A stretch of 64,000 nucleotides of DNA. Origin: Selaginella moellendorffii (Eukaryota; Streptophyta; Lycopodiopsida; Selaginellales; Selaginellaceae). Below the pieces are notes generated by a model. The model was not told where the DNA came from. It worked only from the letters and a program-made list of their open reading frames with translations, and did no database searches. Positions 31,801 to 40,296 of this stretch are shown here, in pieces (the stretch's first letter is position 1; each line of letters begins with the position of its first letter). The stretch lies in assembly GCF_000143415.4 (NCBI RefSeq), contig NW_003314262.1:1754317-1818316 (forward strand), written 5' to 3'. The position numbers were made by a program, and so were the translations under genes.

Positions 31801-34513
31801 TGGGCCGAGCTCACAACCTGCACAAGGTAAGGTCACGTGAGGCCTCACGCCATTTTGATTATAGATCGTTGTGAATATTCAGACACGAGGACTGAAAAGC
31901 GCACTGGTGGCGCATTGAAGAAGGACAAACAGAAAAGCAATAGGAAAAAAGGAGGTACAAATTATATTTGCAATGGCGTGTGGTCTCATGCCATTCCTTG
32001 CAGGAGAAACTTCTTCAAAGGCAAAACAGGCAAGCACCAGCCAAGCTCAAACTGACAGTGGTCATAAAAAGCGAAAGCACGTTGGACAGTCGTCGAGATC
32101 AGAGGCGTTTGATTCGAAAAGGAAGAAGGGCAACGAAAAGATGATAGGTAATGCCTCGCGGTTATGGCGTGTGTGCTCATGCCATTCATTGCAGATCAAG
32201 GGCTGAGTGAAAGCAGGCAGTCACCACCTCATGACTCAGATTCCTATGGCGGACTCCCCTTCCCCAATCTCAATGGAGAGGTACAATGGATGAGGGAAGC
32301 TTTTCAAGGTAGGGCCACGTTTTTCTCATCTTGTCGTCTTCGAAGGGTGCAAGAACGTGCAGAAACCATGTTAAGACAGTCGGGTGAGGATACGGTCCTA
32401 GGTCACGCACTAAAACAGGCTATGGATGTCTTGTATTTTGAGATGGAGACTCGGCCAGATGATTTTCCCAAGATGGTCCTAGAAGAACAAGCCATCCAGC
32501 CTGAGCAGCCTATGGAAGAAATGCAGGAGGGGGATGAGGAGCCAGAGAAAGATAATGAGCAGGAAGAGCAGAAGGACGAAGAGGAGGACAAAGAAGAGGA
32601 GGACGAAGAAGAGGAGGACGAAGAGGACTTGGATGGTCGTCACAATGGTGACGATCACAATAACGACGACGATGATGATGACGACGATGGCCAGCTTGAG
32701 GTGGCCAAAGAGCGGCGGAGGAAGGTCATACAAGACAAACCATCAGGTAAATAATAATACATCCATTCTTAACCTTTTACCATTTCTAACATTGTCCATG
32801 TAGGTCGCAGAGCAAATGGTAAGTAGAGATTATTCAGTTGAATTTACAAACTCTAGCCTTTAGTGTCGAGGAAGGATAGTGCCAAGCAAGGGTCGAAACG
32901 TATGTCCAATCCTTCAGAATCAGCAGTGCGCTCAAGTGATATCGGTCCTAGTTCCTCAATAGCAGTTGATGGTAAATACAGTATAGTCGATTCAATGTGC
33001 TAATGAGTTTGTTTTTAGTAGCACGGGAGGATACCATCTCAATCGAAGGGAGATATTTGGACATGCATATGGATCCGCCAGTGGACTCTACTTGGCTGCA
33101 AGAGTCATCAGAGCTGGTGGAGGCTACTATCCATATCAACGCCAAGCAAGCTGACCACACTCCACTTGATGCTGCCCATACCACTGAGTCAATCTTGTCC
33201 ACGTATCCAACTGACGGTGACCAGGCGCCATTGGACCCACATGAGGCCGCCCCAGCCGCCGAGCCGGTCGTATCCTCATTTCCAACGGACTCAACGTGTG
33301 CCCAATCGTCTGACTACGCACCGTTGGAACCTCCCTACACCGCCCCTGCTGCCTGTTCGGTCATGTCCACTTTGCCAACGGAGGCACCAGCTGAAATGGC
33401 GTGTGATCACACGCCATCGGAACCACCCCATGCCACTGTTGAACCAGTTGTACTAGAGTCTACAGCTGAAATGGCATGTGCCCACACGCCATCGGATGCG
33501 ATTGACCCCACATTGCAGAGGAGAGTATTTCCGCCCTTCACGTTTCCTCGACCAAAACCCTCTCAACGACCATCGGGAGCAACATTCGCTAATATTGTAG
33601 ATGGTAAAATTGACTTGTACCATTTTTTATGCTGACGCATTTCATTTCAGAGTCACGGCGAAGGTACTGTATCGTTTTTGATCTGAACGGTGTCCTTTTC
33701 TCCCATGAGCGTGGCTCGTCCTCGAATGTCATTGCACCCTCCAAAGCCTACGGTCGCAAGTTGGTCAAAAGAGACAGATTCACATTAATCACACGGGAGA
33801 AACTGCGGGATCTAATAATGACCATGCGACACTTAAAACAGAGGGCCGGGTTCAATTTGCAATTGGGAGTTTGGACATCCATGATGCGCCACAATGCATT
33901 AACGTTGCTACAGATGATGCACGATCAGACGCGAGTAATATTACCATTTGACTTTCTCCTAACGCAGGAGGATTGCTTGACTATGGTCCATGTGAGGGGT
34001 AGCAAGCCCATCTTCGTCAAGCCAGAGGCTGTAGTGATGAACCGGACTGCTAGCTCAAGTGAAATCCTCATCATCGATGACTCGCCGATTAAAACTGCAG
34101 CGAACACGCACACATATGCAGTGCACCCCATCTCTTGCAGTATGGAAACTAGGGAGAAGAAACCGTATGTTCTGGGGGACCTTGCAAAACGGCTTGGAGC
34201 GATGGTGATAGAGAACTAGCCAGTCCAGGAGGTGGCTGCAGAAATCAACCAAATGGCAGATGGAACGGTATATCAGAAGCCATTTGATCGGACAGACACC
34301 AGTCATCATTTATGGCATGTATATTGTCTAGCCAAGCACTATCCGCATCTCCATAATCTGCTCAACCGGATGGGTTCTTCGACCACTGAACATGAGCGTG
34401 GACGTATTAGAGAAGAGATGGCATTACTATTGGGTTTAAATCCTGATAGTGTGGAGAGTGATGAAATTCCAAGATTATTGTATAGGCGTTGGAGGCAAAA
34501 AATAACAGTCTGA
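28891..34513 (+). CDS. ParB-like / FCP1-HAD phosphatase-like fusion gene, 11 exons, three in-frame TAGs
   Basis: Exons: 28891-28893 (putative ATG-only), 29133-30311, 30366-31689, 31740-31826, 31865-31954, 32004-32147, 32195-32746, 32804-32818, 32864-32971, 33019-33603, 33651-34513. Total 1650 codons to TGA. Introns are 38-57 nt apart from the first. Exons 4-10 are multiples of three between phase-1 introns. Domains: basic NLS-like runs (KPKSDSPAPKKK, KKKSRKEQKEQ); a ParB/Srx-like region (SDEWVEKLKQKML ... FYAVSGQHSSLAMQEIV, residues ~225-350); a long helical region; an acidic E/D tract (32510-32690); Pro/Thr-rich repeats; then an FCP1-type HAD domain (FDLNGVLF, LGVWTSMM, IFVKPE, ILIIDDSP). 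HAD motif I has Asn for the second Asp. TAG interrupts the frame at 30177, 30246 and 34217, yet coding character continues after each. The ATG-only first exon is the weakest part; an alternative start is ATG 29112. Function is inferred only from domains. Confidence 0.72.
28919..28940. repeat. 22-bp palindrome copy 8 (first intron)
   Basis: ATGACATG-N6-CATGCCAT. It lies in the proposed first intron of the ParB-like gene, just after the donor at 28894. Confidence 0.85.
28994..29019. repeat. 26-bp palindrome copy 9 (first intron)
   Basis: Near-perfect arms AGATGGCGTG and CACGCCATCT around TAGCCT; 10-bp arms are exact. Confidence 0.92.
29056..29077. repeat. 22-bp palindrome copy 10 (first intron)
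   Basis: ATGGCGTG-N6-CACGTTAT with centre TGGCCT. Third copy in the proposed first intron. Confidence 0.85.
30333..30354. repeat. 22-bp palindrome copy 11 (intron 30312-30365)
   Basis: ATAGCATG-N6-CACGCCAT. It ends 11 nt before the last base of a 54-nt intron. Confidence 0.88.
31832..31853. repeat. 22-bp palindrome copy 12 (intron 31827-31864)
   Basis: GTCACGTG-N6-CACGCCAT with centre AGGCCT. It takes up 22 of the 38 nt of this intron and ends 11 nt before its last base. Confidence 0.85.
31973..31994. repeat. 22-bp palindrome copy 13 (intron 31955-32003)
   Basis: ATGGCGTG-N6-CATGCCAT. It ends 9 nt before the acceptor of a 49-nt intron. Confidence 0.92.
32164..32185. repeat. 22-bp palindrome copy 14 (intron 32148-32194)
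   Basis: ATGGCGTG-N6-CATGCCAT with centre TGTGCT. It ends 9 nt before the acceptor of a 47-nt intron. Confidence 0.9.
33396..33417. repeat. 22-bp perfect palindrome copy 15 (in exon 10)
   Basis: Perfect self-complementary 22-mer, ATGGCGTG around TGATCA, read in frame as MACDHTPS in the ParB-like gene. Confidence 0.95.
33471..33492. repeat. 22-bp palindrome copy 16 (in exon 10)
   Basis: ATGGCATG-N6-CACGCCAT, read in frame as MACAHTPS. It lies 75 bp (25 codons) after copy 15 and shares the flanks GCTGAA and CGGA, so the pair probably arose by duplicating a 75-bp coding unit. Confidence 0.9.
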
Positions 34514-34547
34514 GATGGCATGTATTTATTTAAAAATGTAACTTATT

Positions 34548-34569
34548 ATGGCATGGGGTTCCATGCCAT
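34548..34569. repeat. 22-bp palindrome copy 17 (3' flank)
   Basis: Nine-bp perfect arms ATGGCATGG and CCATGCCAT around GGTT, about 35 bp after the TGA. It could form a hairpin in the 3' UTR. Confidence 0.93.
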
Positions 34570-34839
34570 TGTATTAATATTAAAAGACAATTCTTTGAGA
34601 GGATTTGCATTATACTAGAAGTGTTACAGCATGTTATTGGAAGTCTACGAAGTTGTTTTATTAATAATGGGAAAGTAAAGATTGAATGGGGACTTGGGCT
34701 CCACCTAGACTCGGAGCAACTGAGCCAATATTAAAAGGATGGAAAGAAATTGGACGACGATGACAAGGAGAAGAGAGAGGTGAAGCAGTGGCAGGGGGAG
34801 GAGAAGTGATTGAGTAGACATTTCCTTGTTTAAAATAAA

Positions 34840-34861
34840 ATGGCATGTGCCTCAATGCAGT
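34840..34861. repeat. Palindrome copy 18, degenerate (right subterminal)
   Basis: Exact left arm ATGGCATG; right arm altered (CAATGCAGT). It lies about 95 bp inside the right terminus. Confidence 0.65.
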
Positions 34862-34931
34862 TGAATTTTGTTATATTTATATACTATATAAAGGTTTGGA
34901 AACTTTATTTTACAAGTGGGATAATGACAAT

Positions 34932-34955
34932 TCCCACTTTAACGAAATAGAGCTT
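34932..34955 (-). repeat. Right terminal inverted repeat
   Basis: Reads TCCCACTTTAACGAAATAGA and ends AGCTT on the plus strand; inverted partner of 23396-23419 with one mismatch. AATA follows directly. Confidence 0.85.
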
Positions 34956-35202
34956 AATATAAACAATTTATCCCCCATAAGGGTATGTCTAACTTCTTTA
35001 TCCTAATAAAAAGTCTTTGGTAGTTACCTTCTACCAGTTTAATCAATTATTTTGCACCTTTTGCTTAATTGCCTTATAGTTGTCAAGTTTTACAACTCAT
35101 TATTGGTGCTTCCACACCTCATCATTATTTAGGACACCACACTCCAACCACATGCCTTCCAACTTAGACCATACAATTCCCCTTTCCATTAGGATTCCAT
35201 TG
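34956..35202 (-). mobile_element. Family A internal domain, reversed (right of the large transposon)
   Basis: The first four bases are the right AATA duplication. The reverse complement aligns by eye with about 42960-43225, such as the block around CTCATTATTGGTGCTTCCAC. It continues the reversed copy left of 23392 and stops abruptly at the plus-strand minisatellite at 35203. Confidence 0.75.
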
Positions 35203-36590
35203 GGGTTGGAGTCCGAAGTGGAGTCTGAGATGGACCCGAGTTGGAGTCCGAAGTGGAGTCCGAGAAGGACCCGAGATGGAGTCTGAGATGGACCTGAGAT
35301 GGAGTCCGAGATGGACCCCAGATGGACCCGAGATGGAGTCCGAGATGGAGTCTGAGATGGACCCGAGATGGAACTGAGATGGAGTCCAAGATGGAGTCCG
35401 AGATGGAGTTTGAGATGGAGTCTAAGATGGACCCGAGATGGAGTCTAAGATGTAACCGGGACTAAGACCGAGACCGAGACTGAGACCGAGACCGAGACCT
35501 AGATCGAGACCAAGACCGAGTCCGAGTCTGAAACCGGGACCGAGACCGAGTCCGAGTCCGAGTCTGAATACTAATACAGGCAGTTGGGTGAAAGCCCAAA
35601 GCGATCGTCCCCCGGGGGGGGGGGGCTGCGGGGGGTTCCAAAAGTATAGTAGGGAGAGTGTGGGGGTTGGAGCCCAGTGGAGCCAGTTTGGCCAGAAAGG
35701 GCCAGTTTGGCCTAAGAAGGCCATACCCAGTGTTGGGTGATAAGCTGACCACTGGGAAGTCCAAGACTAGAGTGAATACAGACCGACAAGCGGGGTAGCT
35801 TGGTGAAGTATTCAAGAGCCGGCTCTAGTTCCCCTGGGAGATCGACTGGCCGATGCTCTCAGTCCAAGTATGGGTGGCACTACCTACTTGAATACCTGGC
35901 GTGGCTCAACAGAACCTCACTTTAAGCCCATGGCTAGAGCACCTAAAGGCGAAAGGTAGGGAGAGTACCCATGCAGCTTGCGTAAGGCCACGGTGTTCCG
36001 AAATGTTGTCCCAAAGTCCCAAACAGTGAAAGGGAAGAGGAGTCCTCCTCTAGTGCAGTGACCAAGGATACGGTCACATGGTGAGGAAGTCCTAAAGGAT
36101 AGTGGGACTTAGAGGTCGGGCTTGCGGGCCTTGATCTAATGGCAGTGTTGGCGAATATGGCCATGGACAAAAAAGGGCTTGGTGGGGACTGGAAAAGAGT
36201 TGTCAGGGAAGGTTATTCCCCATGTCTGCAGGCATCCTAAGGATGCTAAGGAGTAGATCTGGGATGATCACTCATGGACGGATGGCCCAATCTTTGAGAG
36301 ACGGGACTATGATACAGGTGGCATTAGACCACCGGTGTGACCAAGGTGAATAGGCATGGCCTTAGCATAACGGGCCAATATGTCGGGGGTACCTTGGGGT
36401 GTCAGTCATGGGATCGGACACGTGGAGCACTTGGACCAAGTGCAAAGGTTGAGTGGCATGGATGCCATTCTTGGGGCTAGCATGCCCCAAGTCCTAACTG
36501 GGACTTATGGAGGTTGTGAATGAGACTCCTCCAAGTGGTCGGAAGTGCGGTTAAGTGACTAAAGAAAAATGGAAAAATTAGTCGCTTACA
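35203..36590 (+). mobile_element. Family A LTR, 5'-truncated, followed by PBS
   Basis: Starts inside the minisatellite (35203-35570) and so lacks the TGTGAGACAC end. It carries the G-run module (35582-35660) and ends GTCGCTTACA at 36590. A degenerate initiator-Met primer-binding site, TGGTATCGGAGT, is at 36594-36605. Confidence 0.85.
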
Positions 36591-37396
36591 ACTTGGTATC
36601 GGAGTTGTTCCTTAGTCCGACTTTTATTAGTGCTCAAGTATATCACCACTAGTGTTGGCATCGGAAGGTCCGAGGAGTGGGCCTATCCTTGAGGAGTAGC
36701 AAGTTGGGAAGACATGGCTCTCCATTACAGTTCATGTGTGAACTTGTAGATAAGGTGGTGGATAGAAAAGGGCCAATAATGGAATGACTTTGGGATCTTG
36801 GGAACAATGCAAGGTTTTCCTCATTGAGTTGAGGAGGTGATCTAGATGAGCATTTGACTCAGAAAATTGGCTAATGTAGTTGTGGTAAACAACTATAGTT
36901 GGGATCACGGGGAAGATGCAGACTCGAAAACAATAAAGGAGTTACAAAATTATCCTCATATAGTTGAGGCTGGTGCTCATAAATTTGAGATTGGAATTGA
37001 TGACTGTGAGAGGTTAAATACAGAAGAGGACACAAGTCCTTGAAATGGTAGCCGGGGCTACCTCTAATAGATGCTGGAACAACCCAAGGAGTTGGGGGTG
37101 TACTTAGAGGATGAGTTGGTATTCTCATCACATAGACAAGTAGTTCTAAGGGGCAAAAGGTTGCCCCAGAGAACGAAATCGAGTGTTGGAATAACACTCA
37201 TGATGGTGGTCCTGGTGAGTAGGACATGAATACAAGAAGTTGTATTCTAATGAGTTGGCACCTCAAAAGTAAGACCTTATAGGTCAGGGGATTAGGAAAA
37301 GTCCAAAAAGCTGAATGACTTAAGTGGAGTCAAGGAATGATCCTAAAGGACTGATGGAAGTATTTGGACTGAGGTGTTTGGCAAGTATTGGTTTCA

Positions 37397-37421
37397 CCCT
37401 AAACCCTAAACCCTAAACCCT
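37397..37421 (-). repeat. Interstitial telomere-like repeats
   Basis: Three complete CCCTAAA units plus CCCT. The corresponding place in the second internal domain lacks them, so the tract is an addition in this copy. Confidence 0.9.
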
Positions 37422-39113
37422 CTATCTGAATTGGACAAAGTCCAAAAGGTATTTTGGCAAGGCTAATGATGGGCATAGAAAGGCCCATAAGTAATAACGG
37501 TAATCCCAATGGGTGGGATTACAAGGTGAGCAAACCTGGATTGAGGAACCACTCCTTAGGTTGTCGGGTAGGTTCATCCCTATGAATACTTGCCAAGGCA
37601 TGGTAGAAAGTGCAAAGCTATCTTCCTAATTTGGAGGAGAATAACCAAAGGAAATGTATGAGGCCAAAAGGCAAGTAGTAAAGGGATAGAACCAAACCCC
37701 AAAGGTGGTTATGCAAGTTGGGAGTGGAAAATCAAATGGGTGCTCAAGCATGTTGTTACTAGTGACTGGGATGCCATGGAGAGTCTAAAGCATAGGATTG
37801 TCCATGTTAGACTATATGGTAATTGGAAAACTTGCGAAAGGAGAGACCTTAGCAAGCTAAGGAACAGAGTTCCTTGAAAGTTCCCCTAGGTAGATAAGTA
37901 TCTAGTCAGCCAAGTGTAAATGGTTCATAGAACGCGCGAAATCATAGTGGCATAGCAGATGCATGGTTTTGAAGCTTGCCATGAAGGTTGAGGAAGTAAT
38001 TCCCAAGTGTTCAAAGAAAGGGCTTTGAACGAAAGTCGATGGTTAAGGACTTTCACGCTTATGCATGAACCATGTTACAATGGCCAGATGACTTGCTAAG
38101 TGAGATTGGCAAGTTGGGGGAATGAATACCCTAGTTGAAGGAGCCAACTTCAAAGGGGTGGCCCGTGGGGCTGAGCATGGAGGAGTTCATGCATGATCAC
38201 AAACTTGTCAAGTGAGAGGACTTGGTAGTGCGAAGGAACTAAGTTCCTAAGCTGTGATTTGTAGCGCGCTTTAAATATAAGTTGGTGTACCGGCGTGGGG
38301 AGTCATGCCAGGCATCCGGTGTGATGCTGTCCGTAGATGCATGCATATATGGAGGTTGGGTTTGAGTCCCGACCCTCTAGTGTTTGGGTTCGAGTCCCAA
38401 TTCACTAGGGCGCGGTGATGGTTTGGAATATGAGGACACTCATTTTTTGGTGGTCATGGACTCTTAGTAAAGAGACTAGCTTGGGCACACCGCCAAGCAG
38501 GGGATGCCCCGGAGTCATGATGCACGGTTAGATTGCTTAGTGTGAAAGCTTGGCATATCTAACTTGAAAACTTTGGTGCAAGTGGCACCAAAGACGTGGT
38601 GAATGAGATGGGGACACCCAGTCCTAGTTGCTATGGACCCTTGGCCGAATGGGCTGGCTTGGGTGCACCGCCAAGTGTGAGGGATGCCCTCGGGGTCATG
38701 GTCAACAACTTAAAGGTTTAGAAGACCTAGTACCTTTTAGCAAACCTATTAAGGTGCCAAGGTTAGATCACTAAGTGATCTTGTGGCCAAAACAAGGACG
38801 AGGTCCTTGTGAGGTTAAGGGATAAAATTCCAAGTTCAAAGTGTTGATTGGAACTATTGATGATGGTATGGCTTGGTCAAGGTGACCATGTGAGAAGGAC
38901 ATATTAGGGAAATGAGATATATTAATGCGATGACATAGTGAGTCCGAGGAAAGTAGTCTTTATAATAGACTCATGGGAGGGTCACGAAGTTGGTGTAAGC
39001 AACCAAAGGGAACGACTCGAGAACGATCCATAGGGGTTCAAATATAGAGGGAAAGGGCCCATGAACAAGAGTGCACCCCCTTTTCCAATCGGTTAAGGGT
39101 CTTGGGATACTTG

Positions 39114-39170
39114 GGGTTAAGCGTCCTTGGGTTTGAATAGTACTGGGTTGGGTGACCTCCCGGGAAGTCC
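39114..39170 (+). other. 5S rRNA-like segment in Cassandra LTR 1
   Basis: GGTTAAGCGTCCTTGGG matches the 5S box A region, ATAGTACT the intermediate element, and GGGTGACCTCCCGGGAAGTC box C. These are the internal pol III control region of plant 5S genes. The 5' half of 5S is not conserved, so this is not a functional rRNA gene. Confidence 0.88.
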
Positions 39171-39511
39171 AAACTCAGGAGCTTACATTTGGTATCATAG
39201 GGGTCTCGGGTCCGACTCTGTTGGTTGGCTAGGGGAATCGCACCACATGTTGATTGACATCTGGCTGGTCCAGTTTGCTCCGCTGGGCTCGACCCGAGGG
39301 GTAGGGTGTCAAGAGAGCGGGGCTCTCGGGAGAGCTGCGGCTCTCAGCTTCCGTTCACGAGGGCGTGAACTTGCAGGGAAGCGTGGTAGATTGTAAGCAA
39401 CCAAAGGGAACGACTCGAGAACGATCCATAGGGGTTCAAATATAGAGGGAAAGGGCCCATGAACAAGAGTGCACCCCTTTTTCCAATCGGTTAAGGGTCT
39501 TGGGATACTTG

Positions 39512-39568
39512 GGGTTAAGCGTCCTTGGGTTTGAATAGTACTGGGTTGGGTGACCTCCCGAGAAGTCC
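39512..39568 (+). other. 5S rRNA-like segment in Cassandra LTR 2
   Basis: Same 5S control-region elements as in LTR 1, with CCCGAGAAGTCC for CCCGGGAAGTCC in box C. Confidence 0.88.
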
Positions 39569-39831
39569 AAACTCAGGAGTTTATAGTTGGGCCGTGGATA
39601 GAGCCCATAGCAGAAAATGCTAAAGAGACGTACTAGGGGTGAATACCCTTCGGACTTGGCAAAGAAGAGTCTTTGCTATGGAACCGAAAGAATACCTCGA
39701 AAATGGAAGTAGCGATCCTATGTTGCTGAGTGCAACAATCAAGGATAGGAGCAAAAGACTAGTGGATAAGTAAAGAGCCATAGGAATCATGAGAAAGAAT
39801 CCAAATGGCAAAGTTAGGCGAAGAAGACTAA

Positions 39832-40015
39832 GGTGTTGGGTGCTAACGGATTGTGGGAAAGGCAATGTGTTCCCAAGGATGGATTCCCAATTGCTCCAAT
39901 GTGGCGAAAGTGGAAGCTCCAAGGGTGTTGGGTGCTAACGGATTGTGGGAAAGGCAATGTGTTCCCAAGGATGGATTCCCAATTGCTCCAATGTGGCGAA
40001 AGTGGAAGCTCCAAG
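39832..40015 (+). repeat. 92-bp tandem duplication in family A internal domain
   Basis: The block starting GGTGTTGGGTGCTAACGG at 39832 is repeated exactly from 39924. Internal domain 2 has a single copy near 45285-45380. Confidence 0.9.
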
Positions 40016-40296
40016 GGTGGGAGTGGTAAGGTAGCCAAATGATAGGGACGTGGACAACCTTAGCACAAATTATGATAACTGGAACTTAGTGCCAAAGGTG
40101 GCATGAAATCAAAGAAAAGATGATGTTGCCCTCAAGTAGAGAACTTCCTAGGATGGGGAAGTGGAATTGCACAATATGTGCAATGCAAGGTGTTGGAGAC
40201 ACCTAGGAAATTGACTTCGAGAAGTCAAAATTAAAAGTTCTAAAGTGCAAGGGTTATATCAATGGAAAGTGAGGCCACTCGAGAATGAGTAGTGGG

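Larger units (their letters stand above)
34514..34931. other. 3' subterminal region of the large transposon
   Basis: Non-coding, AT-rich tail after the TGA. It holds one left half-site (ATGGCATG at 34515), two palindrome copies, and close to the terminus a short hairpin AAGTGGGA...TCCCACTT (34914-34939) that partly overlaps the terminal repeat. Confidence 0.7.
23396..34955. mobile_element. Large TIR DNA transposon candidate (11.56 kb plus gap)
   Basis: Bounded by 24-bp terminal inverted repeats (23396-23419 and 34932-34955, one mismatch) and AATA duplications. The flanks on each side are adjacent parts of one reversed family A internal domain, and the equivalent uninterrupted site exists at 43226-43229. 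Inside are a minus-strand DUF7869-like transposase candidate (24012-26755) and a divergent plus-strand ParB-FCP1 fusion gene (28891-34513). Between them is an intergenic region with tandem and telomere-like repeats. About 18 copies of a 22-bp palindrome are spread from 23622 to 34861. The 100-N gap means the true length is unknown. Superfamily assignment is open: the 4-bp AATA duplication and this gene pair do not match a family I know. Confidence 0.8.
38994..39585 (+). mobile_element. Complete Cassandra-like TRIM with 5S rRNA in its LTRs
   Basis: LTRs at 38994-39187 and 39392-39585 (194 bp each, nearly identical; the first ends CTTACA, the second TTTATA). A PBS-like TGGTATCATAGG is at 39190-39201 and a purine-rich stretch precedes the second LTR. 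The internal part is only 204 bp and non-coding. The whole is flanked by a perfect GTTGG duplication (38989-38993, 39586-39590). Each LTR carries the 3' half of 5S rRNA. The equivalent empty site is at 45039-45043. Confidence 0.93.
36591..40296 (+). mobile_element. Family A internal domain 1, non-coding
   Basis: Collinear with 41868-45971. It lies between an LTR-PBS junction and the next LTR, where gag-pol would be expected, but none of their motifs is seen and frames are short. It includes a CCCTAAA array at 37397-37421, a complete Cassandra-like TRIM (38994-39585) and a 92-bp tandem duplication (39832-40015). This makes family A a LARD-like non-autonomous element. Confidence 0.8.

Noticed and set aside
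36455-36475. TGGCATGGATGCCA in family A LTRs, resembling the transposon palindrome
   Set aside because: Shorter, with a different centre, and found in every family A LTR at the same place; it is LTR sequence, not a member of the 22-bp family.
38370-38410. tRNA T-arm-like motifs (TTGGG, loop TTCGAGT, CCCAA), also near 44400-44460
   Set aside because: A good T-arm is present but no acceptor, D or anticodon stem could be fitted upstream, and the motif is in the family A internal domain.
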